Positions 1 to 8,102 of a stretch of 64,000 nt of DNA are shown piece by piece. The DNA lies in NCBI RefSeq assembly GCF_002165305.2, contig NZ_CP032286.1, positions 186,001 through 250,000 of the forward strand, written 5' to 3'. The position numbers and the translations under genes are program-made. Every line of letters begins with the position of its first letter. Positions within the stretch are counted from its first letter, which is position 1. Under the pieces are notes generated by a model, which was not told the DNA's origin, searched no databases, and worked only from the letters and a program-made list of their open reading frames with translations. Source of the DNA: Acinetobacter sp. WCHA55 (lineage in GTDB: Bacteria > Pseudomonadota > Gammaproteobacteria > Pseudomonadales > Moraxellaceae).

Positions 1-898
1 AAGTGAGGAAGTCGTAAATATCAGTAAGGTTAAATTTATTACCCGTATAGTTTTCACGACCAAAAGAAATAAATGCATTTGGCCCAATCGTCATCTGACC
101 ATCAATGCGTTTGGTGAAATGCACCCCTAAAAATGGATATTTAGGATCGGGTACAGGATAAATCAGACCCTTGACATGATTTTTGAATTGTTCATCAATC
201 ACATAGTATTGACCAAAAAATGGGACAATTTTTGGTGTGGCAATATCACCTGAATTGCTCGCAAGTCGGTCAGACTGTAAACCGGCGCAGGTCACGACGT
301 AGTCAAATTGGGTTGGATAGACCTCATGATCGTCAAAATGCACGCTGACTTTATTATTTTTTTCTGTCAAATTAATGACTTTTCGACCTAATACCAATGT
401 GCCATTTTTTTGTTTAATTTCTTCTGCAATTTTTTTGGCAATTGCACCATAGCTGACAATTGCGGTACGTGGGGAATAGAGGGCTTTGGTACCAATACAG
501 TTCGGTTCGATGTCTTGAATTTCACCCGCTTGTAGAATACGGACATCAGGAACTTGGTTGGCCATCGATTTTTTGTAGATTGCGTCGAGACGACCTTCTT
601 CATCTGGAGTGAGCGCAACTACGACCTTGCCACATTCATCATAGGGAATTTGGTTTTCTGTGCAGTATTGTTGAACTAATGTCGCGCCACGACGGCATAA
701 ACGGGCTTTTAAGCCCCCCGGTTCATAATATAGCCCAGCATGTACCACGCCTGAATTATGGCTAGATTGATGCATGGCAACATCAGTTTCTTTTTCAAAT
801 ACCGTGACACGGGCATACGGATAGTCCAATAGAAGTTGGCGGGCAACAGCCAATCCATTGATTCCCCCCCCGATGATGGCATAATGTTTATTCAGCAT
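1..898 (-). CDS. lhgO: L-2-hydroxyglutarate oxidase, 3' end outside window
   Basis: FAD-dependent oxidoreductase of the DAO fold, expected to oxidise L-2-hydroxyglutarate to 2-oxoglutarate and pass electrons to the membrane quinone pool. The visible 299 residues start with a dinucleotide-binding glycine motif (G10-x-G12-x-x-G15) and continue through the family's HQSSHNSGVVHAGLYY stretch near residue 43; LhgO proteins are about 400 residues, so roughly the last quarter lies off the window. The ATG at 896-898 has a good AAGGGA ribosome site. It is divergent, across only 23 bp, from a GntR-type regulator that may control it. Glycerol-3-phosphate or other DAO-family oxidases are less likely alternatives. 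Confidence 0.85.
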   Translation of the reverse strand, partial: MLNKHYAIIGGGINGLAVARQLLLDYPYARVTVFEKETDVAMHQSSHNSGVVHAGLYYEPGGLKARLCRRGATLVQQYCTENQIPYDECGKVVVALTPDEEGRLDAIYKKSMANQVPDVRILQAGEIQDIEPNCIGTKALYSPRTAIVSYGAIAKKIAEEIKQKNGTLVLGRKVINLTEKNNKVSVHFDDHEVYPTQFDYVVTCAGLQSDRLASNSGDIATPKIVPFFGQYYVIDEQFKNHVKGLIYPVPDPKYPFLGVHFTKRIDGQMTIGPNAFISFGRENYTGNKFNLTDIYDFLT

Positions 899-921
899 AT
901 TGATTCCCTTTGTAAAACCTC

Positions 922-1629
922 ATGAAACTGATCCAAAAACCAAAAACATTAACTGAAGAAGCTTTTGAAATTTTGCAGGATGCAATTATCAATAATCACT
1001 TACAGTTCAATGTCTTGTACTCAGCAACCGAATTGGGTCAGATGCTTGGCGGCATTTCACGCACACCTGTACGTGAAGCAGCACAAATGCTTGAAAAGAT
1101 TGGTATTGTGAAAATTGAGAAAAATAAAGGGATACGTATTATTCCGACAACATTCACCACAATGATTGAATCCTTTCAAATCCGATTGATGCTGGAGGTT
1201 CCTCTGGTCTACCGTGCAACTAAGGTCAGAACAGAGCAAGATATTGAACATTTGAATGCTATTTTTGAGGAGTTCAAAGTGAAGGCGGCCTCAAATGACA
1301 TTACAGGGACTCTAAAAGCTGACCGGGATTATCATTTAGCGTTGTTACAAATTGTGGGTAATCAGAAAGCGATTGATATTATTAGTAATACACGTAACCA
1401 AGTGTTAATCGCAGGTTCTGCAACTATTCCGCATTCTCGAAATTGTATGCAGACCTTTGATGACCATTTAAAGTTACATCATGCATTTGTGAGTGGAGAT
1501 GCTCAACAAGCTGCTGACTTGATGAAAGCTCACATAATAAATACCGCAACGCTACTGATAAACCAAGAATCAGAAAAACGTGAAAACTGGTCAGATTACA
1601 GTACCAATGACTATCTCAACTGGATCTAA
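922..1629 (+). CDS. GntR family regulator, FadR/FCD subfamily
   Basis: DNA-binding repressor or activator of 235 residues. The N-terminal winged helix carries the typical SRTPVREA recognition segment near residue 50, and the C-terminal helical FCD ligand-binding domain has the usual Asp/His metal-site positions (DRDYHLAL near 132, DDHLKLHHAF near 185). FCD regulators generally sense small carboxylic acids, which fits the divergent L-2-hydroxyglutarate oxidase, but the ligand is inferred. The ATG at 922 lacks a strong Shine-Dalgarno sequence. Only 23 bp separate the two genes, so each promoter must overlap the other's leader or coding sequence, which makes mutual control likely. Confidence 0.85.
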   Translation: MKLIQKPKTLTEEAFEILQDAIINNHLQFNVLYSATELGQMLGGISRTPVREAAQMLEKIGIVKIEKNKGIRIIPTTFTTMIESFQIRLMLEVPLVYRATKVRTEQDIEHLNAIFEEFKVKAASNDITGTLKADRDYHLALLQIVGNQKAIDIISNTRNQVLIAGSATIPHSRNCMQTFDDHLKLHHAFVSGDAQQAADLMKAHIINTATLLINQESEKRENWSDYSTNDYLNWI

Positions 1630-1695
1630 AATTGATGGTAGCATGTTGCATGCAACATGTAAATTTTGAGCAATGATTACGACGAGGAAATTTTA

Positions 1696-1711
1696 TACGA
1701 CTTTAGTCGTA
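1696..1711. promoter_or_regulatory. 16-bp palindrome, candidate response-regulator operator (copy 1)
   Basis: TACGACTTTAGTCGTA is a perfect inverted repeat with the half-site TACGACT. Its exact reverse complement recurs at 7815-7830, and both copies are followed by GTTT. LuxR-type response regulators bind inverted repeats of this size, and a CrbR/ErdR-like regulator is encoded at 6223. The link is inferred; there is no intact gene directly downstream of this copy. Confidence 0.4.
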
Positions 1712-1884
1712 GTTTTTGGCAGCTATTATCGATGTGAAATATTGAGTTTAGGCCTTAGAAACTTACACTGAGGAGAATTAAAAGGGCTCGTGCATCGGCA
1801 AGTCGAGTGACGATAATATTTAATAAATATTTATATATTATTGATAAATATAACTTTAATTAAGATTATTTTTTTGAAGTATGC

Positions 1885-1905
1885 AAAAACGCCTGAGTCA
1901 GGCGC
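1885..1905 (-). terminator. intrinsic terminator of riboflavin synthase gene
   Basis: GC-rich stem CGCCTGA/TCAGGCG followed on the minus strand by a run of five T, 36 bp beyond the stop codon of the riboflavin synthase gene. Confidence 0.75.
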
Positions 1906-1940
1906 TTGTATTCAGCCATAATTTCAAAAATAAATACAGC

Positions 1941-2555
1941 TTAACGCTGATGGATATTCTCTAAAGTATCGACCATCGTCCGTGTCATTTGATCAATTTC
2001 ATAATTGACCGCATCCCCCACTTTTACCGATGCCCACGTGGTTAAACGTAAGGTTTCAGGAATCAAATCAACTGAAATTTCATGGCTGTTACGATCAACA
2101 CGGTTGACGGTAAGGCTACAACCATTCAGACCAATAAAACCTTTTAAGAAAAAGTATTTGATATTGCCTTCTGGAATATGGAGATCCACATGCAAGGTCT
2201 CGCCATGACGGCTCAGCTGCTTTACCGCAGCCGTTCCTTCGATATGTCCATACAAGTTGTGTCCTCCATTTTCCATTCCGACTTTGGCTGAACGTTCGAT
2301 ATTGACCTCATCTCCTGCCTGTAAAGTCCCTAAAGTGGTCAGACGTTGAGTCAAATCCGAGACATCAAAATGGACTTGATTGGCGGTAAGATCAATATGC
2401 GTCGCGGTTAAGCAGGTGCCGTTAATGGCTACACTTGCACCGATGAAGACATCGTGAAAAAAGTTGTGGGTATTTGAAACCACTAGGGTGCTAAAGCCAT
2501 CACCTTGACGGACATCTAAAATTTTTTCTAAGCCTTGTACGATACCTGTGTACAT
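1941..2555 (-). CDS. ribE: riboflavin synthase, alpha chain
   Basis: Catalyses dismutation of two 6,7-dimethyl-8-ribityllumazine molecules to riboflavin, the last step of vitamin B2 synthesis in the cytoplasm. The 204-residue product has the normal family length and the two tandem lumazine-binding barrels: the first opens with MYTGIVQG, and its GTCLT motif near residue 46 is echoed by GCSLTVNRV near 145 in the second. The start ATG is fixed by the conserved MYTGI N-terminus. It stands alone here with its own terminator; other rib genes are not in the window. Some annotators call this gene ribC. Confidence 0.95.
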   Translation of the reverse strand: MYTGIVQGLEKILDVRQGDGFSTLVVSNTHNFFHDVFIGASVAINGTCLTATHIDLTANQVHFDVSDLTQRLTTLGTLQAGDEVNIERSAKVGMENGGHNLYGHIEGTAAVKQLSRHGETLHVDLHIPEGNIKYFFLKGFIGLNGCSLTVNRVDRNSHEISVDLIPETLRLTTWASVKVGDAVNYEIDQMTRTMVDTLENIHQR

Positions 2556-2614
2556 CAGAAGTCTTCCTAATTCGAGGGATGTTTAATGTAAATGATCTAC
2601 AACTTGATGTGGCA

Positions 2615-3448
2615 TTATTTTGAGTTGAGATGTGCTAAAGCTGTATCTTTGATTGGATTTCGACGCCAATAATAGGGTCGTAAGAATCGGAGCAACAGAC
2701 GTAATGGCGTCATCCATACGATGCGACTATGGCGACGCTTATTCTCTAAAATCCGTTGGGCCAAATAGCGACAGACCACTTCAGGCGGATCAATAATAAA
2801 AAAGAATAGCCGTTTCATTTTGTTCCAATGCTGCACATTGCCATTTTGCCAAGAGGATATCAGTAGATCAGTTGCCACCATTCCGGGACTGAGCGTACCG
2901 ACTTGAATATTGGTCTGTTTAGTTTCTTTAAACAGAGCTTGACTAAAGTACCCTACGGCACGTTTAGTGGTGGCATAGGCAGTCATACCCGCACTCCACT
3001 CGCCGCGAGTACCCCAACCTTCCATATTGAAAATTTGACCATAGCCTTGTGCCAGCATGCCGTTTAAGGCCACTTGTGAGCCGAACATACTGCCTAAAAT
3101 ATTGGTTTGAACCACCGTCTGTATGTCTGCTGCTGCGAGATCTTTAAAGTCCAGAGTCGCTGTACAACTGCCTGCATTATTAATCCAAATCTGAACAGCG
3201 CCAAATTGTTGAATGGCTTCATCCCAAAGCGTTTGTACTTCATGGATCTGCGTGACATCACACGTGACGGCATGAATCTGCGCAGTGGGAAAGCGATATC
3301 GCAACTGTTGCAGGGCACTGTGCAAATCTGTGCTATTTCGACCAGATATTACCACGGCTTGTTGTTGTTCTAAGAAGGCTTGAACTAAACCCAAGCCGAT
3401 ACCTTTAGAACTGCCTGTAATGACGATGCAACCTGATTTTGAAGTCAT
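2615..3448 (-). CDS. short-chain dehydrogenase/reductase
   Basis: NAD(P)-dependent oxidoreductase of the SDR family, 277 residues. It has the cofactor motif TGSSKGIG near residue 11, the structural NNAG motif near 91, and the catalytic YATTK (Tyr and Lys) near 158. The C-terminus beyond residue 230 is basic and hydrophobic (LRLLLRFLRPYYWRR), which may attach it to the membrane. Its start overlaps the stop of the upstream DoxX-like gene by 4 bp (ATGA), so the two are translationally coupled. The substrate cannot be told from sequence. Confidence 0.85.
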   Translation of the reverse strand: MTSKSGCIVITGSSKGIGLGLVQAFLEQQQAVVISGRNSTDLHSALQQLRYRFPTAQIHAVTCDVTQIHEVQTLWDEAIQQFGAVQIWINNAGSCTATLDFKDLAAADIQTVVQTNILGSMFGSQVALNGMLAQGYGQIFNMEGWGTRGEWSAGMTAYATTKRAVGYFSQALFKETKQTNIQVGTLSPGMVATDLLISSWQNGNVQHWNKMKRLFFFIIDPPEVVCRYLAQRILENKRRHSRIVWMTPLRLLLRFLRPYYWRRNPIKDTALAHLNSK

Positions 3449-3855
3449 ATTGAACCTTTATTTTGTGTACTAAAGCAAGCCGTTTCCTGATTGCGAAGCA
3501 TACAATAACAAATGGATAGACTGATCATGGCAAGGTTCATGACAACAGGATTAAAAGCACGAACAAGACTGTCTGGGATCAGAAAAGTGACCAATGCGAA
3601 GAGAAATACTAAGCTGAAGATACTGAGGTAATGCAGATATTTACTGGAGCTAAACAGAAGCAATAAAGCAAAAACACACTCAAGCATACCTGAGAGCTGA
3701 CCTGCCAGTTGGGCCTGTGCGTAGGAAAACCCAAAAGTTTGCCAAATGGCAATTTCATCGGGATTCATAAAGAGAATTTTAGGGACTAAACCCTGATAGC
3801 CCCATAAAAAGGCCAAAGAGAGATTGATGAATTTCAAGAGTGGGTTGTTGTTCAT
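3445..3855 (-). CDS. DoxX-like membrane protein
   Basis: Small integral membrane protein of 136 residues with about four hydrophobic helices, matching the DoxX-like family (WGYQGLVPKILF near residue 18; GQLSGMLECVFALLLLF near 52). It is the first gene of a two-gene unit and overlaps the downstream SDR gene by 4 bp. Family members are often coded with oxidoreductases, which suggests a membrane redox role, but no function is established for this one. Confidence 0.7.
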   Translation of the reverse strand: MNNNPLLKFINLSLAFLWGYQGLVPKILFMNPDEIAIWQTFGFSYAQAQLAGQLSGMLECVFALLLLFSSSKYLHYLSIFSLVFLFALVTFLIPDSLVRAFNPVVMNLAMISLSICYCMLRNQETACFSTQNKGSI

Positions 3856-3897
3856 ATCAAGGGGTTATTTTTTACTTTGTGCGGATTATACACCAAT

Positions 3898-3926
3898 AAA
3901 AAAACCCTCAAGCCGAGCCTTGAGGG
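3898..3926 (-). terminator. intrinsic terminator after sfnG
   Basis: Stem CCCTCAAG/CTTGAGGG with a minus-strand T-run at 3904-3898, located about 57 bp past the stop of the sfnG gene. Confidence 0.8.
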
Positions 3927-3982
3927 AAGAATAGAGTCACCTATCATTATTATTTTTTAGTTCGTGTCTGCTGCTTACCGAG

Positions 3983-5089
3983 CTAAGCAGATTGGGCAGT
4001 CTCAACGGATTGCTGTTGAGCTTCCAACTCACGAACCAATGGCAACACTTTGGCACCGAAGTATTCAACCTCTTCGATAAAATGTAAAAAACCTGAAAGG
4101 ATTAAATCTACACCGACGGCTTTTAATTCCACAATACGTTCCGCAATTTGGCGTGGTGTACCAATCAAATTGGTTTTAAAGCCATCATTGTATTGAACTA
4201 AATCTTCAAAGGTCGATTTGGCCCAGTTGCCTTCACCTTCAAGTGTTGCTGCACCCGCTTCACGGGTGGCATCGCCAAAGGCATGAACCGCTTGAATATT
4301 CGCTTTATCAATAATTTCTTGCAGAACACTTTTCGCTTCTTCCTCGGTATCTCGGGCAATGATAAAAGCATTCACCCCAATTTTGACCTGATGGCCATTC
4401 TGTTGGGCTTTTGCACGAATATCATCAATCTGCTTTTTAAGCTCATCCGGGCTATTGCCATTGGTGAAATACCAGTCTGAAACCCGCGATGCCATATCCC
4501 GTGCAGCACGAGAACTGCCGCCTTGGAAAATTTCAATGTGTGGCTTCTGCACGGGTTTGGGTGATAAGGTGTAGTCTTTGAACTGGTAGTATTTTCCATT
4601 GAAACTATAGTTGTCTTGGGTCCAAACACCTTTTAATGCACGAATAAATTCTTCCGAGCGGGCATAGCGTTGGTCATGTTCAGGCCATGCTTCACCAATG
4701 GCATCAAATTCGCCGCGGAACCAACCACTGACCACATTAATCGCAATACGTCCTTGAGTTAAATGGTCGATGGTTGCAAGCTGTTTTGCGGCAAGCACGG
4801 GTTTCCACGGGCCAGGTAAAATAGCGGCAATGACTTTGAGTTTGCTGGTTTTGGCTAAGATACCGTGACTAAAGCTGACTGACTCATGTTGGTTTTCTGC
4901 ATTATAACCTGCCGTAAAACGAATTTGCGTTAGAGCATAGTCAAAGCCATTTTTTTCCGCAGCCTGCGCTAAACGGACGTTATAGTCATAACTCCAATCT
5001 GTGCGCTGCTCAATATTACTTACCACTAAGCCACCGCTGACATTGGGAACCCAATAAGCAAACGTAATATTTTTATTCTGTTGTGACAT
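3983..5089 (-). CDS. sfnG: FMNH2-dependent dimethylsulfone monooxygenase
   Basis: Class C flavin monooxygenase of the bacterial luciferase-like barrel fold, expected to cleave dimethylsulfone to methanesulfinate using reduced FMN, as part of sulfur scavenging. The 368-residue length and the SfnG hallmarks AYWVPNVSGGLVVS near residue 11, LTQIRFTAGY near 53 and SGWFRGEFDAIGEAW near 121 match this subfamily better than SsuD. It lies 27 bp downstream of a MsuE-like FMN reductase that would supply FMNH2, so they form one operon. Control by sulfur limitation is known for the family but no specific operator was seen here. Confidence 0.88.
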   Translation of the reverse strand: MSQQNKNITFAYWVPNVSGGLVVSNIEQRTDWSYDYNVRLAQAAEKNGFDYALTQIRFTAGYNAENQHESVSFSHGILAKTSKLKVIAAILPGPWKPVLAAKQLATIDHLTQGRIAINVVSGWFRGEFDAIGEAWPEHDQRYARSEEFIRALKGVWTQDNYSFNGKYYQFKDYTLSPKPVQKPHIEIFQGGSSRAARDMASRVSDWYFTNGNSPDELKKQIDDIRAKAQQNGHQVKIGVNAFIIARDTEEEAKSVLQEIIDKANIQAVHAFGDATREAGAATLEGEGNWAKSTFEDLVQYNDGFKTNLIGTPRQIAERIVELKAVGVDLILSGFLHFIEEVEYFGAKVLPLVRELEAQQQSVETAQSA

Positions 5090-5116
5090 GTGAAAACCCT
5101 CTCCATGCTTTTTGCG

Positions 5117-5845
5117 TCAAGCGACCTGTGATTTGGCTTTTTTCTGATGCAAACGAGACTCGGCTGCATCTAAATTTGGGACCGCAGCTGAAGGCAGTAC
5201 ATCGTCTTGTTCGATTTGTGTGTTGATGCCCAAGTTCTGATTGGCAAGTTGGGTTTTTTCTTTCACCACTTCTGCACGCTGACCTTTGGCAGGTGCCCAT
5301 TCTAGGATGGGTAAAGCACGAGCTACCGCAAGAGTAATGCGATCTCGTAATAATTCACTGTGGATGGTATACGCTGGGGTAAAGTCTTTGTCTGTGGCAT
5401 AGACGCCAATGGGTAAAGTTTGCGCTTGGAAGAAACTGAAGAGTGGGCGAAGTTGGTGTTCCAGTACCAGTGCATGGCGTTCACTGCCACCTGAGGCTGC
5501 AAGCAGTACTGGTACATCGACCAGCGCCGTTTGCTCAACAAAGTCGAAAAAGTGCTTGAATAAACCAGTAAATGAGGCACGGTAAACTGGCGTTCCAACA
5601 ATCAACGCATCGGCAGCTTCAACCGCAGCTAAGTCATCTTGCACACGTTGTGGCAGTTGGTTGCGATAGATCGCACCACCGAGTAGATGTCCAATTTCGC
5701 TGAATTTAATAAAATGTACATTGATTGGGGTTGCTTCCCCCAGTTCATTCAATATTTCTTGTACTAGCGCCTCAGTTTTAGACGGGGTATTTAAACCGCC
5801 TGACACAGCGACAATATTGAGCGGTTTTTGCAGTAAAGTAGACAT
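5117..5845 (-). CDS. msuE: NADH-dependent FMN reductase, MsuE-like
   Basis: Flavodoxin-fold reductase that supplies FMNH2 to two-component sulfonate or sulfone monooxygenases. The 242-residue protein has the flavin-phosphate loop near residue 15 (AVSGGLNTPSKT), the GTPVYRASFTGLFK segment near 99, and the loop near 132 (LAASGGSERHALVLEHQL) typical of MsuE/SsuE. The C-terminal tail after about residue 190 is charged and not part of the core fold. The start ATG at 5843-5845 is preceded by a usable AAGGA-like site. It is the first gene of a two-gene unit with sfnG. Confidence 0.85.
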   Translation of the reverse strand: MSTLLQKPLNIVAVSGGLNTPSKTEALVQEILNELGEATPINVHFIKFSEIGHLLGGAIYRNQLPQRVQDDLAAVEAADALIVGTPVYRASFTGLFKHFFDFVEQTALVDVPVLLAASGGSERHALVLEHQLRPLFSFFQAQTLPIGVYATDKDFTPAYTIHSELLRDRITLAVARALPILEWAPAKGQRAEVVKEKTQLANQNLGINTQIEQDDVLPSAAVPNLDAAESRLHQKKAKSQVA

Positions 5846-6222
5846 AAGGACAGCCCTAAAATGTTGTATCTCGGAATGGACTTATTTATCTAATATCTAC
5901 ATTTGGTCTGTAAAATAAAGAAATAGCGTTAAGTTATCTGATTTTAAGATATATTTGTTGAACTTGAAAAAGGCTGTCTAAATTTATACTAAATTATTGT
6001 ATTTTAATTATATATTTAAAAGACATAACCTTTTCCGATGTGCTGATAAATTTTATATCAAAATGTGATTAGTTATTTATATTTCAAGATCGACTTGGAA
6101 TTGAGGCTATTTTCCTGCTGAAAGCGTGATAAAGTGAAAAAAAGTTAGACTTTGCATATCCTTATCGGCACTTGTATGGTTAGAATAGCTAAGACTAGTG
6201 CACTCGAAATCTCTCGTTGCTT
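5846..6222. other. AT-rich divergent promoter region
   Basis: This stretch of 377 bp separates the msuE-sfnG unit from the response regulator gene and must hold both promoters. I searched for a sigma-54 type GG/GC promoter in front of msuE and for the 16-bp palindrome seen at 1696 and 7815; neither was found. Nothing else stands out. Confidence 0.4.
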
Positions 6223-6873
6223 ATGAATATATTAATCGTTGATGACCATCCGCTGTTTCGCCATGCGTTAATCCAAGCTGTTCGTTATAGCTTACCGCAA
6301 GCTCAAATTCATGAAACAGCCGCAGTAAACGAGTTTTATGAACGCCTTGAAAAAGGTCCTGAACCTGATTTGGTGCTATTGGACTTAAACTTACCAGGTG
6401 CTTCGGGTTTTTCTGCATTGGTACACGTTCGTGCCCAGTATCCATCTTTACCGATTATTGTCGTTTCAGCACATGAAGAGACGTCGATCATTCAGCGTTC
6501 AATTGCGCATGGTGCAATGGGCTATATTCCAAAGTCGGCACATCCAAGTCATATTGGCGAAGCAATTCGTGAAGTCTTAGATGGTGAAATTTGGTTGCCA
6601 CCAAATTTACCTGCCAACATGAACTTTGACCCACGTGCCGCCGATGAAACTGCACTGGCTGAGCGGATTCAATCCTTAACGCCGCAACAGTTCCGTGTAT
6701 TGATGATGGTAGCAGAAGGTTTGCTGAACAAGCAGATTGCATATGAACTTGATGTTTCAGAAGCAACAATTAAAGCACACGTGACCGCGATTTTCCGTAA
6801 GCTCGGGGTGCAAAACCGAACTCAAGCGGTACTCGCGATCAATGCTTTAAATATTGAAGAAAAACGCATGTAA
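6223..6873 (+). CDS. LuxR-type response regulator, CrbR/ErdR-like
   Basis: DNA-binding response regulator of 216 residues. A receiver domain occupies residues 1-120 (acidic pair D7-D8, phosphoacceptor D54 in LLDLNLPG, conserved Lys near 102) and a NarL/LuxR helix-turn-helix covers about 150-210 (LTPQQFRVLMMVAEGLLNKQ, then ATIKAHVTAIFRKL). A TTG lies two codons upstream, but the ATG at 6223 fits the usual MNILIVDDHP start. The SLC5-fused hybrid kinase at 8103 is the natural partner, as in CrbS/CrbR and MxtR/ErdR systems, which control acetate use (acs). Partnership and regulon here are inferred from family and distance. Confidence 0.85.
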   Translation: MNILIVDDHPLFRHALIQAVRYSLPQAQIHETAAVNEFYERLEKGPEPDLVLLDLNLPGASGFSALVHVRAQYPSLPIIVVSAHEETSIIQRSIAHGAMGYIPKSAHPSHIGEAIREVLDGEIWLPPNLPANMNFDPRAADETALAERIQSLTPQQFRVLMMVAEGLLNKQIAYELDVSEATIKAHVTAIFRKLGVQNRTQAVLAINALNIEEKRM

Positions 6874-6888
6874 CCAGATCTATTGAAT

Positions 6889-6920
6889 AAAAAAAGCGCT
6901 GAATGGTCAGCGCTTTTTTT
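6889..6920. terminator. bidirectional intrinsic terminator
   Basis: Stem AGCGCTGA/TCAGCGCT flanked by A7 and T7 runs, so it can end both the response regulator transcript (plus) and the convergent hypothetical gene (minus). Confidence 0.85.
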
Positions 6921-6931
6921 CGGTCTTAAGT

Positions 6932-7699
6932 TTAAGCCAAGCAGTTTTGTTTACTCGTGACATCGGTACAAAATAAAGGATTTAAAGCACATTGCAGATC
7001 ATCAATTTGCTCTTCAGAGACATAGCCCAATTGTTTCAAATAAGCGGCAACGCGGTCATCACGTAGACTTAAAAAGGCCGCATCATATACCCCAAGATCG
7101 ACAAATAAAGCTGCCGTTTCCAAGCTATTGAAACGGTCTAAATAGATTTCGTTATCGTACATGAGGAAAATATGATCTTGTGCCCCTTGGGCATCAATAC
7201 TTAAACGATCCGCCAAGATTTGTGGTGGTGTTTTAATAAAGAGCAGATCCGACAGTTGGTCAAACTGGGTGGTGTCGAGTTGATCCTGATCGGTTTTGAC
7301 TTTACCGAGCCATGCTTTAAACACCAAAACTGCACCGCCGCGAAGGAGCATGCTCCAAATTTGATGGCGTACATCTTCACTCAGTCCGCTAGCTTCGGTT
7401 TCCAATGCCAGCAAGAACGGGTGTTCTTGTTGCTGAAGTTTTTCAAAAAGCCCTAAACCTTGTGGTTGGTAGGCAGCTGGTCGAAACACATCAAAGTCGA
7501 GTTGTTCAAATACTTGTAATGCAAGGGGAATGGCGGTGTGATACAGCGTATCTAGGGCTTGAACATGTGTCTCGCTGAGTTTACTTTGTTTAAAGAGTTG
7601 AGCCCAGTCGATACTGGGTAAAAAGGCATTGGCACTATACTGACGCAAAAATTGTTGTGACTGATCTGAGCCATGTGGCATTGCTTTAGAAATGTTCAT
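6932..7699 (-). CDS. conserved hypothetical protein
   Basis: Protein of 255 residues that I do not recognise. It is soluble, rich in Leu, Gln and Asp, and probably mostly helical; no signal peptide, membrane segment or catalytic motif is visible. The reading frame extends 18 codons further upstream, but the ATG at 7697-7699 has a GGAG ribosome site and a more normal N-terminus (MNISKAMPHG). It is convergent with the CrbR-like regulator gene, and a 16-bp palindrome that may be that regulator's operator lies about 116 bp upstream, so it may belong to the acetate regulon; this is inference. Confidence 0.65.
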   Translation of the reverse strand: MNISKAMPHGSDQSQQFLRQYSANAFLPSIDWAQLFKQSKLSETHVQALDTLYHTAIPLALQVFEQLDFDVFRPAAYQPQGLGLFEKLQQQEHPFLLALETEASGLSEDVRHQIWSMLLRGGAVLVFKAWLGKVKTDQDQLDTTQFDQLSDLLFIKTPPQILADRLSIDAQGAQDHIFLMYDNEIYLDRFNSLETAALFVDLGVYDAAFLSLRDDRVAAYLKQLGYVSEEQIDDLQCALNPLFCTDVTSKQNCLA

Positions 7700-7814
7700 C
7701 GTAAAACTCCAATATGAGATATGGATGATCAGTTTCTTGATCTGAAGACACACATTAAGGCAAAACTGATCTTTTCTTAGTCCTAGTTATCTGCCAATCC
7801 CCTATGGAGATGAA

Positions 7815-7830
7815 TACGACTAAAGTCGTA
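7815..7830. promoter_or_regulatory. 16-bp palindrome, candidate response-regulator operator (copy 2)
   Basis: TACGACTAAAGTCGTA is the exact reverse complement of the palindrome at 1696-1711. It lies about 116 bp upstream of the hypothetical gene at 7699 and close to the CrbR-like regulator gene. A degenerate relative (10 of 16 positions, conserving GAC and AAAGTC) lies at 11677-11692 in front of the DUF485-actP operon. Binding by the 6223 regulator is inferred. Confidence 0.45.
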
Positions 7831-8055
7831 GTTTGTATTTTCATGTGCATTTAGTTTATATAAAACAAATGTTTGAAAAATTGTAACCAAGTATACAAGT
7901 GTTCACTAATGTAAGTGGTGTATTTTGCCATAGCAAAAATAGATGTGTAATTTTTAGCCAAGATTGTTAGGCTTTAACGCGCTGTAAATGAGCACTTTGG
8001 TCGAAACCCTTAAAACTTTAGTCAGTTTGCCGTATATACAGAGCCTAAAAAAGAC

Positions 8056-8083
8056 AAAACCCAAGTCAGGTGGCTTGGGTTTT
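8056..8083 (-). terminator. intrinsic terminator of hybrid kinase gene
   Basis: Perfect 10-bp stem AAAACCCAAG/CTTGGGTTTT just downstream of the kinase stop codon, with a further T-rich tract on the minus strand. Confidence 0.75.
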
Positions 8084-8102
8084 GTGAGCGAATGTAGTGA
8101 AT

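Larger units (their letters stand above)
1630..1940. other. intergenic region with two palindromes and a leader-like remnant
   Basis: No gene is visible between the convergent GntR and riboflavin synthase genes. The stretch holds an 18-bp perfect palindrome at 1642-1659 (CATGTTGCATGCAACATG), a 16-bp palindrome at 1696-1711 that recurs at 7815, a strong GAGGAG-like ribosome site near 1772 with no reading frame behind it, and the riboflavin synthase terminator. It could be the leftover control region of a lost gene; that is inference. Confidence 0.5.
7700..8102. other. intergenic region between hypothetical gene and kinase gene
   Basis: The first part contains the control region of the hypothetical gene, including the palindrome at 7815-7830. 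The rest ends with the kinase gene terminator at 8056-8083. A 69-codon plus-strand frame at 7988-8197 runs through that terminator and into the kinase gene, and is not credible. Confidence 0.4.

Noticed and set aside
5846..6216. Sigma-54 promoter for msuE-sfnG
   Set aside because: No GG-N10-GC element with proper flanks was found on the minus strand.
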